Of a DNA stretch of 60,751 nucleotides, positions 23,945-31,486 are shown one piece after another (the stretch's first letter is position 1; each line of letters opens with the position of its first letter). Made by a program: the position numbers and the translations under genes. The notes beneath the pieces are model-generated. The model made no database searches and was not told the DNA's origin. It was given only the letters and a program-made list of their open reading frames with translations. The stretch is from an uncultured Eubacteriales bacterium (lineage in GTDB: Bacteria > Bacillota > Clostridia > Christensenellales > CAG-138). Location: positions 1-60,751 of the forward strand of contig CACWJZ010000003.1 in the NCBI GenBank assembly GCA_902761365.1. The letters run 5' to 3'.

Positions 23945-24892
23945 ATGCAGATCGTGGTCCTGGACGCAAAGACCCTGAAGGTGGAGGAGCTGGATCTGGC
24001 CCCCTGGCGGGCCTTGGGCACCCTGTCCCTCTATGATCGGACCGACCTCCTGCTCACCGCCCAGCGGCTTCGGGGAGCGGACGTGGTGCTGACCAACAAG
24101 GTTCGGCTCACGGCGGACGTGCTGAAGGGCGCTGTCGCTCTGAAGATGATCGGGGTCCTGGCTACGGGCTACGACGTGGTGGACACGAAGGCCGCCCGGG
24201 CCTTAGGCATCCCCGTGTGCAACGTGCCCGGGTACGCCACCGGGTCCGTTACCGAGAGCGTGTTCGGCTTCCTGCTGGAGATGACGCGCCACACCGCCCA
24301 AAGCACCCTGCGCATCCGCCAGGGGGCCTGGACCGCCTGCCCCGAGTTCTGCTGGTGGGAGAAGACGCCCCTGGCCCTGGAGGGCCGGACCCTGGGCGTC
24401 ATCGGCTGCGGGGCCATCGGGTCCCGGGTGGCGGCGGTGGGCCGGGCCTTCGGCATGCGGGTGCTGGGGTATGCCCGGCACCGCCATCCCGACTTCCCCG
24501 GGACGCAGGTGTCGTTGGACAGATTGTTGCAGGAATCGGACGCGGTGACGCTCCACTGCCCCGCCACGGCGGAGAACGCCGGGTTCGTGAACGCGGAGAC
24601 CATCGCGAAGATGAAGGACGGGGCCCTGCTCATCAACACCGCCCGGGGGTCCCTGGTGAACGAGGGGGACGTGGCCGCGGCCCTCACGTCCGGAAAGCTG
24701 GCCGGCTACGGGGCGGACGTGGTCAGCCAGGAGCCCATCGACGTGCATAACCCCCTTTTGAAAGCCCCCAACTGCTATCTCACGGGCCACTCTGCCTGGG
24801 CCACCGTGGAGGCCCGCCAGCGGATCGTGGACGTGACCGCCGAGAGCATACGGGGAATGCTCCAGGGCAATCCCGTGAACGTTGTGAATTGA
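23945..24892 (+). CDS. D-2-hydroxyacid dehydrogenase (glycerate/hydroxypyruvate type)
   Basis: 315 residues from the ATG at 23945, with AAGGAAG upstream. The NAD-binding glycine motif is IGCGAIGSRVAAVGRAFG, and the family helix and loop are CPATAENAGFVNAETIAKM and NTARGSLVNEGDVAAAL; the catalytic His would be in LTGHSAWAT. NAD(P)H-dependent reduction of hydroxypyruvate to D-glycerate is likely because the next genes encode glycerate 2-kinase and a GntP permease, but those are convergent and separately transcribed. Other 2-oxoacid substrates are possible. Confidence 0.88.
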   Translation: MQIVVLDAKTLKVEELDLAPWRALGTLSLYDRTDLLLTAQRLRGADVVLTNKVRLTADVLKGAVALKMIGVLATGYDVVDTKAARALGIPVCNVPGYATGSVTESVFGFLLEMTRHTAQSTLRIRQGAWTACPEFCWWEKTPLALEGRTLGVIGCGAIGSRVAAVGRAFGMRVLGYARHRHPDFPGTQVSLDRLLQESDAVTLHCPATAENAGFVNAETIAKMKDGALLINTARGSLVNEGDVAAALTSGKLAGYGADVVSQEPIDVHNPLLKAPNCYLTGHSAWATVEARQRIVDVTAESIRGMLQGNPVNVVN

Positions 24893-25099
24893 GTCCGAAG
24901 GCCTCTATCCTTCTTCAGCAAGGAAATCCGGGCAAACAGGACAGGATCTGGTTCCCTTTTATGTTTTGTTCCGTGCGGAGCGCGATCGTTTGTACTGACG
25001 CAGCATGGGCATCACGGTCTTAATCAGGGATAAGGATCGAGCCCCCGCAGCCAGGGGAAAAGGACCTGTCGATCGATAGATATAGTTTTAGCAACAACA

Positions 25100-25131
25100 A
25101 AAACAGCGGGGAGTCAGTGTCCCGCTGTTTT
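25100..25131. terminator. Convergent terminator between dehydrogenase and glycerate kinase
   Basis: AAAACAGCGGG (25100-25110) pairs perfectly with CCCGCTGTTTT (25121-25131). T tracts follow on both strands. The 207 bases between the dehydrogenase stop and this hairpin hold nothing I recognise. Confidence 0.85.
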
Positions 25132-25150
25132 GTCGATTTGCAGGATCTTG

Positions 25151-26386
25151 CTACCGCCGCAGCAGCGCCACGGCCACGTCGTTCACGTTGGTGCCGGTGG
25201 GGCCGGTCATGATGAGGCCGCCCATCTTCTGGAGGGCATGGTAGGCGTCGTTGTCCTGGAGCACGTCGTCGATGACGACGCCCTTCGTGAGCAGCTCCGC
25301 CGCGGTCTCATAGTCGCAGTAGCCGCCCGCCGCGTCGGTGGGGCCGTCGGTGCCGTCGCTGCCCACGGAGAAGACCGCCGCCCCGGGAAGGCCGGCGATG
25401 CCCGCCGCCGCGCTGAGGGCCAGCTCCTGGTTCCGGCCGCCCAGGCCCTTGCCGATGAGCTTCACCACGGTCTCGCCGCCGGCGATGAACGCTAAGGACA
25501 GGCCGTCGTCCCGGTGGGTCTTGAGAATGGACGCAAGGAAGCTCCCCGCCTCCCGGGCCTGGCAGCAGAGCTGGTCGGTGAGCAGGATGGGCGTGTAGCC
25601 CAGGGCCTCCGCGGTTTTGGCCGCCGCGGCGCACAGCTCCCGCACGCTGCCGTTGATCTGGGAGCGGACGTTGGTCAGGGACTTGGGGGTCTCCACGGTG
25701 AGCAGGTTCCGCGCGGCGTCGCTCATCTTGAGATCGTACTTCTTGGCGATGCGCTGGGCGTCCTCCGCGGTGGAGGAGTCGGGGCAGGCGGGACCGGAGG
25801 CGATCATGTCCAGGGGGTCGCCCAGGATGTCGGAGAGGATCACGGCCTCCACCCGAGCCGGCCAACAGAGCTGGGCGAACCGGCCGCCCTTCACCTGGGA
25901 GAGGCGCTTGCGGATGGTGTTGATCTCAGTGATGTCCGCCCCGCAAGCGAGGAGCTGGCCCGTGATGTCCTGGAGCTCCTCCGGAGCCACCAGGGGCTTT
26001 TCGAACAGGGCGCTGCCGCCACCGGACAGGAGGAAGAGCACCGTGTCCCTCTCGGAAAGGTCGCTGACCAGGTCCAAGGCGGCCTGGGTGCCCTTGAAGG
26101 AGTTCTCGTCGGGCACGGGGTGGCCCGCCTCAAAGCAGTCGAAGTTGGCGATGGGGCCCATGACGTGGTCGTACTTGGTGACCACCACGCCCTTTTCGAT
26201 GCGGCTGCCCATCACGTCGGACGCGGCCTTAGCCATCTGCCAGGCGGCCTTGCCCGCCGCCACCAGCAGCACCCGGCCGGGGAAGGTCATCTGCTTCAGG
26301 GCCCGCTGCACGGCGGCGTCCGGCTGCACGGCGGCGATGGCCTCCTTGACGATCAGATCCGCGTGGGAACGCAAGAGTTTATCCAT
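25151..26386 (-). CDS. Glycerate 2-kinase (MOFRL/GckA type)
   Basis: 411 residues from the ATG at 26386, preceded by an AAAGGAGGT ribosome binding site. VLLVAAGKAAWQMAKAA, FLLSGGGSALFEKPLV and LSDILGDPLDMIASGP are the GckA/TtuD signatures, and GGRNQELALSAAAGIAG with SVGSDGTDGPTDAAGG is the C-terminal MOFRL domain. It phosphorylates D-glycerate to 2-phosphoglycerate, feeding glycolysis. Read from the same strand as the GntP permease, 191 bases downstream of it, so they probably share a promoter. Confidence 0.93.
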   Translation of the reverse strand: MDKLLRSHADLIVKEAIAAVQPDAAVQRALKQMTFPGRVLLVAAGKAAWQMAKAASDVMGSRIEKGVVVTKYDHVMGPIANFDCFEAGHPVPDENSFKGTQAALDLVSDLSERDTVLFLLSGGGSALFEKPLVAPEELQDITGQLLACGADITEINTIRKRLSQVKGGRFAQLCWPARVEAVILSDILGDPLDMIASGPACPDSSTAEDAQRIAKKYDLKMSDAARNLLTVETPKSLTNVRSQINGSVRELCAAAAKTAEALGYTPILLTDQLCCQAREAGSFLASILKTHRDDGLSLAFIAGGETVVKLIGKGLGGRNQELALSAAAGIAGLPGAAVFSVGSDGTDGPTDAAGGYCDYETAAELLTKGVVIDDVLQDNDAYHALQKMGGLIMTGPTGTNVNDVAVALLRR

Positions 26387-26406
26387 AGGGTACCTCCTTT
26401 GTTTTT

Positions 26407-26441
26407 GCCCCTTTTTCTTTTCGGTGAAAAGGAAAAGGGGC
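26407..26441. repeat. Hairpin of the CTTTTTCTTTTC family (gap between gntP and glycerate kinase)
   Basis: GCCCCTTTTTCTTTTC (26407-26422) faces GAAAAGGAAAAGGGGC (26426-26441), with one internal mismatch. Together with 26518-26554 it fills much of the 191-base gap. It may tune how much transcript continues from permease to kinase. Confidence 0.6.
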
Positions 26442-26517
26442 ACGAAAAAGAAAAGCTAAAATGATGATGTTGAACAGTATCGCAAAAGGGATCCCCTTCT
26501 TGCGCTTCTCTTTTGGG

Positions 26518-26554
26518 GCGACTTTTTTCCTTCTGCCTGAAGAGAAAAAGTCGC
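26518..26554. repeat. Second hairpin downstream of the GntP gene
   Basis: GCGACTTTTT (26518-26527) pairs with AAAAAGTCGC (26545-26554), 23 bases past the GntP stop. Confidence 0.6.
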
Positions 26555-26577
26555 TCTCAAAGAAACGGGATCGTGTT

Positions 26578-27936
26578 TTAGAAGATCAGGTTCAGGATGA
26601 AGATCTCCACCATGGACGCAAGGCCGATGACCAGCGTCATAAGGGTCTGGGTCTTGTAGCCCTGCTCCGGCGTCATGTCGCCGAAGTTGGTGACCACCCA
26701 GAAGTAGGAGTCGTTGGCGTGGGACACGGTCATGGCACCGGCGCCGATGGCCATGACCACCAGGGAGATCTCCACCGGCGTGGTGAAGCCCAGGATGCCC
26801 AGCAGTGGCGCCACGATGCCCGCCGTGGTGGTGATGGCCACCGTGGAGGAACCCTGCGCGCTCTTGAGGATGGCGGCCAGCAGGAACGGGAAGAAGATGC
26901 CCATGGTCTGCAGGACGTTGGCATGCTCGGTGATGAAGTTCACCATATCGGAGGAGGAGATGACCTTGCCCAGGACGCCGCCGGCAGCGGTGACGAAGAG
27001 GATGGGGCCCACAGTCTTCAGGGTGTCGTTGGTCAGGTTGTAGAAGTCAGCCTTCTTGCCCGCGGAGAACAGCTGGATGATGGCCAGCACAGCGCCCACG
27101 GCAAGGGCCATGATGGGGGTGCCCAGGAAGGTGCACAAATCGGCGACGGTGCCGGTCCACTTGGCCATGGCCGCGATGGAAGAGAGGGCCATGAGCAGGA
27201 TGGGCACGATCAGGGGGGCGATGGCGTTGAAGCCGCCGGGAAGCTGACCGAACTCGGCCTTCAACTCCTCATAGGTCTTGACCACTTCGCCCTTGTCGGT
27301 GATCTCGTCCGCGCTCTTGATCTTCTTGCCGATGATCTTGGCGTAGACGAGGCCGGCGATCAGGGGCAGGATGGAGCAGAGGACGCCCATGCCGATGACC
27401 AGCAGGAGCGACTCGCCCACACCCAGGGTCTGGGCCGCGGCGATGGGGCCCGGCGTGGGGGGAATGAACACGTGGGCGATGTAGAGGCCGCAGGACAGGC
27501 ACACGGTCATGGTGACGCTGGAGGTGCCGGTGCGCTTCACCAGGGCCTTGCGGATGGGGTTCAGGATGACGAAGCCGGAGTCGCAGAACACGGGGATGGA
27601 GACCACCCAGCCCATGAGCTCGATGGCCAGCTCCGGATGCTTCTCACCCACCAGGGAGATGACCATGTCGGCGAGCTTCAGGGCCGCGCCGGTCTTCTCC
27701 AGGACCGCGCCGATGAAGGCGCCCAGGATGATGACGATACCGATGGAAGAGAAGGTGCCCGAGAAGCCCGCGCCGATGACGCCGGGGATACTGGTGAGGG
27801 GGATGCCGGCCAGGATGGCCAGCACCAGGGAGATGCCCATGATCGCCAGGAAGGGATGGACCTTCAGCTTGGAGATCAGCAGGATCATGGCCACGATGGC
27901 CACCACAAAGGCGATGATCAATGCTACGCCTGTCAT
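26578..27936 (-). CDS. GntP family permease (gluconate/glycerate:H+ symporter)
   Basis: 452 residues, about 12 hydrophobic segments. HVFIPPTPGPIAAAQTLGV and the C-terminal AIGAGAMTVSHANDSYFWVVTNF are GntP family hallmarks, the latter with the conserved SHxNDSxFW. GntP proteins take up gluconate and related hydroxyacids with protons. Because the downstream gene is glycerate 2-kinase, D-glycerate is the likely substrate (inference). It starts the transcript from a consensus promoter that contains a palindrome. Confidence 0.92.
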   Translation of the reverse strand: MTGVALIIAFVVAIVAMILLISKLKVHPFLAIMGISLVLAILAGIPLTSIPGVIGAGFSGTFSSIGIVIILGAFIGAVLEKTGAALKLADMVISLVGEKHPELAIELMGWVVSIPVFCDSGFVILNPIRKALVKRTGTSSVTMTVCLSCGLYIAHVFIPPTPGPIAAAQTLGVGESLLLVIGMGVLCSILPLIAGLVYAKIIGKKIKSADEITDKGEVVKTYEELKAEFGQLPGGFNAIAPLIVPILLMALSSIAAMAKWTGTVADLCTFLGTPIMALAVGAVLAIIQLFSAGKKADFYNLTNDTLKTVGPILFVTAAGGVLGKVISSSDMVNFITEHANVLQTMGIFFPFLLAAILKSAQGSSTVAITTTAGIVAPLLGILGFTTPVEISLVVMAIGAGAMTVSHANDSYFWVVTNFGDMTPEQGYKTQTLMTLVIGLASMVEIFILNLIF

Positions 27937-27984
27937 AAAAGAATCGTTCCTCCTTGCTTTTTTTGTGCCCTACGGCACGGTTTG

Positions 27985-28013
27985 ATTGTACAAATACTTG
28001 TACTTTTTGTCAA
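27985..28013 (-). promoter_or_regulatory. Promoter with internal operator for gntP-glycerate kinase
   Basis: Minus strand TTGACA (28013-28008), 17 bases, TACAAT (27990-27985), a near-perfect sigma-70 promoter. Within it, GTACAA and TTGTAC arms around ATAC (27988-28003) form a perfect palindrome, suited to a GntR-, LacI- or DeoR-type repressor. No regulator gene is adjacent. Confidence 0.75.
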
Positions 28014-28294
28014 TCGTTTTCCCGCCGCACAATGGAAAAATGGTGCTCGCCGTCCCGGAGCGGGATCTCGGTAATGTCCGCGTGGGCGATGTGGATATGG
28101 GGCTGGCTCTTGAGCGCCACATAGAATCGCCTCAGGTCGGAAACCGCCCCCTGGACCTCCAGCTCCACCCGGCCGTCGGGCAGGTTCCTTACCCAGCCGG
28201 TGAGATCGAAGTCCCGGCACAGGTACAGGGCCGTGTACCGAAGGCCCACGTGCTGGACGGCGCCTGAAAGATACAGGTGCCAGCGGCATTTCAT
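28010..28294 (-). CDS. acyP: Acylphosphatase
   Basis: 94 residues from the ATG at 28294 (MKCRWHLYLSGAVQHVGLRY). The family signatures are present with the catalytic Arg in GAVQHVGLRYTALYL and the catalytic Asn in LTGWVRNLPDGRVELEVQG. It hydrolyses carboxyl-phosphate bonds in small cytoplasmic molecules. The Gly usual after VQ (VQGVGFR) is His here, a minor variation. Its stop lies next to the -35 box of the gntP promoter. An upstream hairpin (28324) lies between it and the HAD remnant. Confidence 0.85.
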   Translation of the reverse strand: MKCRWHLYLSGAVQHVGLRYTALYLCRDFDLTGWVRNLPDGRVELEVQGAVSDLRRFYVALKSQPHIHIAHADITEIPLRDGEHHFSIVRREND

Positions 28295-28323
28295 TTTGGA
28301 CGAAGTCGATCCCATAAAAGGAA

Positions 28324-28346
28324 GGGGACGCGGCATACGCGTCCCC
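28324..28346. terminator. Hairpin upstream of acylphosphatase
   Basis: GGGGACGCG (28324-28332) pairs with CGCGTCCCC (28338-28346). The plus strand continues with GATTTTG, the minus with TTCCTTTTATG. It separates the GH13/HAD-remnant transcript from acyP. Confidence 0.55.
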
Positions 28347-28442
28347 TGATTTTGTTTGCAGAGCGTTCTCGTCGCTCATAAGATCGTGGATGATCTTCTC
28401 CCGGACCACAGAAACCGTGGTCTCCCGGACCTTCTGCCGCAG

Positions 28443-28511
28443 GGGCGGCACGTTGCTGCCTGCAGGGGTCAATGTGCCGTCGATGTCCAGAAAGATCAGC
28501 TTGCGATCCAT
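28443..28511 (-). pseudogene. N-terminal remnant of a HAD (Cof-type) phosphatase
   Basis: The ATG at 28511 begins KLIFLDIDGTLTPAGSNVPP, the catalytic DxDGTLT motif of HAD phosphatases. After about 23 residues the reading frame continues with sequence (RQKVRETTVSVVREKIIHDL) that does not resemble the family, and no cap or later HAD motif follows before acyP. Thus only the first motif survives. An internal deletion of the rest is the simplest explanation. The open frame itself continues to 27933 through acyP in another frame. Confidence 0.55.
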
Positions 28512-28523
28512 AGTCGAACCCTC

Positions 28524-30374
28524 CTATTTATACTCGTGCAGGAGCCAGGCAAAGCCCCCCGCCGGCAGGACCACCGCCCCGGCGTCCCGGGGGCAGCTTG
28601 CCACGAGGTCGGTATAGTCCTCCATCTCCCGCAGCCAGGCGGTCTGCTTCTCCCGGGAGAAGTTGAAGACGGCCAGCAGCTTTTGGCCCCGATAGTACCG
28701 GCCCACGCCGATGACGGCGTCGTTGCCGGTGTCCAACAGCCAGGTGTCCGCTTCGTCGTCGAAGACCGGATAGTGAGCCCGCAGGGCCTCCATCCGATGG
28801 ATGGCGGAGAAGAGCTGGCCCGCCACGGTGGCCGTGTCCGCGCGCTGCTCGGCCAGGGCCCAGTCCATGTCGCCCCGGTGCAGATACCGGCTGTCCTCCC
28901 ACTTCAGGGGGTCCTTGTGGTAGTCGTAGTCGTTCTCCCGGCCCACCTCGTCGCCGCTGTAGAGGACGGGCACGCCGCTCAGGGTGAACATGAAGGCGTG
29001 GAGCATCTCGTCCAGGCGCACGGCTTTATCGAGGGCCGCCTGGTCCCCCGCCTTGCGGGCCGACTCGATGCCGCAGAGGCTGGCGGTGGTGCCGCAGAGC
29101 CGGGCGTCCATGAGCCGGGGATCGTCGTTGTAAAGCTCGCCCCGGGCGGTGCTGCCGGGGAAGAAGCCCGTCAGGTAGTCGTTCAAGAACCGCTTGTGGG
29201 GCACCTCCTCCTGGCCGAACTGGCGGAGGTAGCCATAGTCGAGGCCCCAGCCGATGTCGTCATGGCAGCGCAGGTAGTTGAGGAAGGTGTACTCCTTGGG
29301 GAGCGCGAACACCTGCCGCATCTGGTGCTGGAGGAGCCGCACGTCCCCCGTGGCCACGGTGTGCCAGAGGGTGGCCATGGTGGTCACGTTGTAGAGCATG
29401 TGGCACTCAGGCCGGTCCACGGAGCCGAAGTAGGGCACCACCTTGCTGGGCTCCATGACCACCTCGCCGAGAAGGAGCGTGCCGGGGCAGACGATCTCGC
29501 ACACTATCCGCATCATGCGGACCAGGGTGTGGACCTGGGGCAAATTCCGGCAGCTGGTCCCCAGGGCCTTCCAGATGTAGGGCACGGCGTCCAGCCGCAC
29601 CACGTCCACCCCGTGGTTGCACAGGTTCAGCATGTTGTCCGTCATGTCCTGGAACACGGCGGGGTTGGCATAGTTGAGATCCCACTGGTAGGGGTAGAAG
29701 GTGGTCATGACCACCTTTTTCGCCGCCTCGCACCAGGTGAAGTTGCCGGGGGCCGTGGTGGGGAACACCTGGGGCACGGTCTGCTCATAGGCGTTGGGGA
29801 TGTCCCAGCCCTCGTAGAAGAAGTACCGGTCCTGATACGCCTTCTCCCCCGCCCGGGCCCGTTTGGCCCACTCGTGATCCTCGCTGGTGTGGTTCATGAC
29901 GAAGTCCAGACACACGGCGATGCCCCGCTCGTGGCAGTCCTCGGCCAGGGCATAGAGGTCCTCCATGGTGCCCAGCTCCGGCTGGACCTTGCGAAAGTCG
30001 CTGACGGCGTAGCCCCCGTCGCTGCGGCCCTTGGGGCTCTCTAAGAGGGGCATCAGGTGCAGGTAGTTGACGCCGCAGTCTTCGATGTAATCGAGCTTCT
30101 CCCGGACGCCCTGCAGCGTCCCGGCGAAGGCGTTCACGTACATGAGCATGCCGACGAGATCATGGCCCTTGTACCAGTCGGGATGGGCTTCCCGGGCCCG
30201 GTCCATGAGCTTCAGACTCTCGGGGCGGGCCGAATAGGCGTCGTAGAGCATGTCCGTGAACCGGTCGAAAGCGGCCATATCGTTGTGATACAGCTCCCGG
30301 TACAGCCGCTCCAGCTCCGCCTCCTGGCGGGCGAAGCGGTCATAGAACTCCAGCTTCCATTTCATCTTGTTCAT
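28524..30374 (-). CDS. GH13 alpha-amylase family protein, amylosucrase-like
   Basis: 616 residues from the ATG at 30374, with GGAGG about ten bases upstream. The barrel motifs are in order: CLDFVMNHTSEDHEWA (region I), GVDVVRLDAVPYIWKALG (nucleophile Asp in RLD), LLLGEVVMEPSK (acid/base Glu) and YLRCHDDIGWGLDYG (third Asp). An N-terminal helical domain of about 100 residues and YRRD-type insertions fit GH13 subfamily 4 (amylosucrase, sucrose hydrolase or phosphorylase-like). It transfers or hydrolyses glucosyl units from sucrose or a related glucan. No signal peptide, so cytoplasmic. It is alone in its transcript, 12 bases before the HAD remnant. Confidence 0.88.
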   Translation of the reverse strand: MNKMKWKLEFYDRFARQEAELERLYRELYHNDMAAFDRFTDMLYDAYSARPESLKLMDRAREAHPDWYKGHDLVGMLMYVNAFAGTLQGVREKLDYIEDCGVNYLHLMPLLESPKGRSDGGYAVSDFRKVQPELGTMEDLYALAEDCHERGIAVCLDFVMNHTSEDHEWAKRARAGEKAYQDRYFFYEGWDIPNAYEQTVPQVFPTTAPGNFTWCEAAKKVVMTTFYPYQWDLNYANPAVFQDMTDNMLNLCNHGVDVVRLDAVPYIWKALGTSCRNLPQVHTLVRMMRIVCEIVCPGTLLLGEVVMEPSKVVPYFGSVDRPECHMLYNVTTMATLWHTVATGDVRLLQHQMRQVFALPKEYTFLNYLRCHDDIGWGLDYGYLRQFGQEEVPHKRFLNDYLTGFFPGSTARGELYNDDPRLMDARLCGTTASLCGIESARKAGDQAALDKAVRLDEMLHAFMFTLSGVPVLYSGDEVGRENDYDYHKDPLKWEDSRYLHRGDMDWALAEQRADTATVAGQLFSAIHRMEALRAHYPVFDDEADTWLLDTGNDAVIGVGRYYRGQKLLAVFNFSREKQTAWLREMEDYTDLVASCPRDAGAVVLPAGGFAWLLHEYK

Positions 30375-30507
30375 GGGGGACGTTCCTCCGTGTTTATTTG
30401 TCATGCGGATTGGGAAAAGAGGAAATCAGTCTTTTGTATCATTATACCTGCTCCCGAGAAAAAAGCAAATGAAACTTGAGTTTAAGTCGAGCGCGTAAAG
30501 TCTGCGA

Positions 30508-30627
30508 CAGCCGTCGGGTGTTGCCCTCGGGTTGTAGGTCAGATCCAACATATAAAGAAAGGAAAAAGACCGCCGATGGCGGTCTCTTTCTTTTGGCTCC
30601 CCAGGTAGGGCTCGAACCTACAACCCT
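30508..30627 (-). repeat. 120-bp direct repeat, copy A (tRNA-Asn 3' tail, terminator, unknown arm)
   Basis: Nearly identical to 30742-30861. Read on the minus strand: a 34-base tRNA-Asn 3' end (30627-30594) ending CCTGGGGAGCCA, then a GACCGCC/GGCGGTC terminator (30584-30568) with T-rich tail, then a segment ending in CCTACAACCCGAGGGCAAC. GGGTTGTAGGT at one end and ACCTACAACCC at the other are inverted. No protein is supported here, though a frame is open. Confidence 0.75.
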
Positions 30628-30631
30628 AAAC

Positions 30632-30735
30632 GGGGGCAAAACATAGTCGATAACCGCTCGCTGGGCGGTTTTCTCCTTGTTTTGCCCGTGCTGCGCCTCG
30701 CTGCTTCTGCCACCGGCAGCGCTCGGCTCCGCACC
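30632..30735 (+). repeat. 104-bp dispersed repeat, copy 2
   Basis: The plus strand matches the minus strand of 13426-13529 (GCAAAACATAGTCG, TTGTTTTGCCCGTGCTG, GCCTCGCTG, GCAGCGCTC, CGCACC). It sits exactly between the two 120-bp direct repeats. Confidence 0.75.
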
Positions 30736-30741
30736 AGTTAA

Positions 30742-30861
30742 CAGCCGTCGGCTGTTGCCCTCGGGTTGTAGGTCAGATCCAACATATAAAGAAAGGAAAA
30801 AGACCGCCGATGGCGGTCTTTTTCCTTTGGCTCCCCAGGTAGGGCTCGAACCTACAACCCT
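30742..30861 (-). repeat. 120-bp direct repeat, copy B
   Basis: Second copy, in the same orientation as copy A and of the same length, with a terminator at 30818-30802. Here the tRNA-Asn homology continues further, to 30872. Confidence 0.75.
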
Positions 30862-30872
30862 TCGGTTAACAG
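30828..30872 (-). other. Displaced 3' half of tRNA-Asn(GTT), probable attachment-site scar
   Basis: On the minus strand it starts in the anticodon loop with CTGTTAACC (anticodon GTT), then GAAGGGTTGTAGGTTCGAGC and CCTACCTGGGGAGCCA, so it includes the variable loop, T arm, acceptor strand and encoded CCA. Nothing upstream (30873 onward) resembles the D arm or 5' acceptor strand. A 45-base piece beginning in the anticodon loop and followed by the tRNA terminator is what integration of a tyrosine-recombinase element leaves at its far end. In this orientation the element would lie to the right. No integrase gene is visible. Confidence 0.6.
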
Positions 30873-30943
30873 TTGTCAAAATCAAAGCATTGAAAACAAC
30901 GATGAAGTCTGAAAAAATGCCTGCTTATTAGGATTTTTCGAGC

Positions 30944-31229
30944 ATACAGTACATAATGCAATGGACTGATTGGACCAAATAATACAGTAAAACGGGCCCA
31001 AAATACAGTAAGAAATACAGTAAATTAAATTGCACTATTGTATGGACACATTTTGCTGGGAACCACAGAGCTTATACCTTTCGAATGCGGAAGTCGCACC
31101 GCGACGCTCCCTTGCCCAGGGTCCCCGTCCGCTCAAACCGTATCCCCGGCAGGTTCCCGTAGATACGTTCGTCGTTTTCGCAGAATACTTTGGTCAGCTC
31201 CGGACAGCCCAACTCTGACAGATACAGTA
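30944..31229 (+). repeat. Five ATACAGTA octamers
   Basis: ATACAGTA occurs at 30944, 30982, 31003, 31015 and 31222; two copies extend to ATACAGTAAAAC (30982 and 31222). They lie around the ATCH remnant in an AT-rich stretch without genes. Iteron or integrase arm-site function is possible but not shown. Confidence 0.5.
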
Positions 31230-31237
31230 AAACAATC
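31072..31237 (-). pseudogene. C-terminal remnant of an ATCH-like hydrolase gene
   Basis: The minus strand encodes YLSELGCPELTKVFCENDE, then IYGNLPGIRFERTGTLGKGA, then SRCDFRIRKV and a TAA stop. The ELGCPELTKVFCxND and LPGIxFxRTxTLGxGxxxCDF pattern is the C-terminus of the L-2-amino-thiazoline-4-carboxylic acid hydrolase family. An in-frame TAG at 31240 and the absence of any upstream family sequence show that only about 55 codons remain. Three intact ATCH-like genes lie at 48-55 kb. Confidence 0.75.
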
Positions 31238-31324
31238 TATGCTTTACTGCTTTAAAAACGGACATAGTATAGCAGCGGCATATGGACGGAATCCGGTCAT
31301 GATATAACGACAAACATATTAAAA

Positions 31325-31356
31325 GGCGAAGAAGCGGGGAAACATGCTTCTTCGCC
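31325..31356 (-). terminator. Terminator of the cobalamin-riboswitch operon
   Basis: GGCGAAGAAGC (31325-31335) pairs perfectly with GCTTCTTCGCC (31346-31356); the minus strand continues TTTTAAT. Confidence 0.8.
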
Positions 31357-31438
31357 CATACCCCGGGGATGTTTCTGGCAAGACCCGGGGCCTATCTGTC
31401 GGAAACGGGCAGAGGAAATAACCACCCGTTCCGATCAG

Positions 31439-31480
31439 CTCTTTGCCCTGCAGAAATCTCCCCACCGGCAGGGCAAAGAG
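31439..31480 (-). terminator. Hairpin just after the 101-residue hypothetical gene
   Basis: CTCTTTGCCCTGC (31439-31451) pairs with GCAGGGCAAAGAG (31468-31480), seven bases past the stop at 31487. No T tract, so it may be an RNA-stabilising hairpin before the stronger terminator at 31325. Confidence 0.6.
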
Positions 31481-31486
31481 TAAGAA

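Noticed and set aside
27933-28511. 192-codon open frame starting with a HAD motif
   Set aside because: Only the first 23 or so residues are HAD-like; the rest overlaps acylphosphatase in another frame. Recorded as a remnant instead.
30594-30627. A complete tRNA-Asn gene
   Set aside because: Only the T arm and acceptor 3' strand are present; the sequence upstream does not form anticodon or D arms.
30442-30885. 147-codon open frame on the minus strand reading RRVVGSSPTWGAK-like sequence
   Set aside because: This is translation of tRNA-Asn tails and terminators in the 120-bp direct repeats, a known source of spurious proteins. The same holds for the plus-strand frame at 30677-30931 (LEPTTLRLTV).
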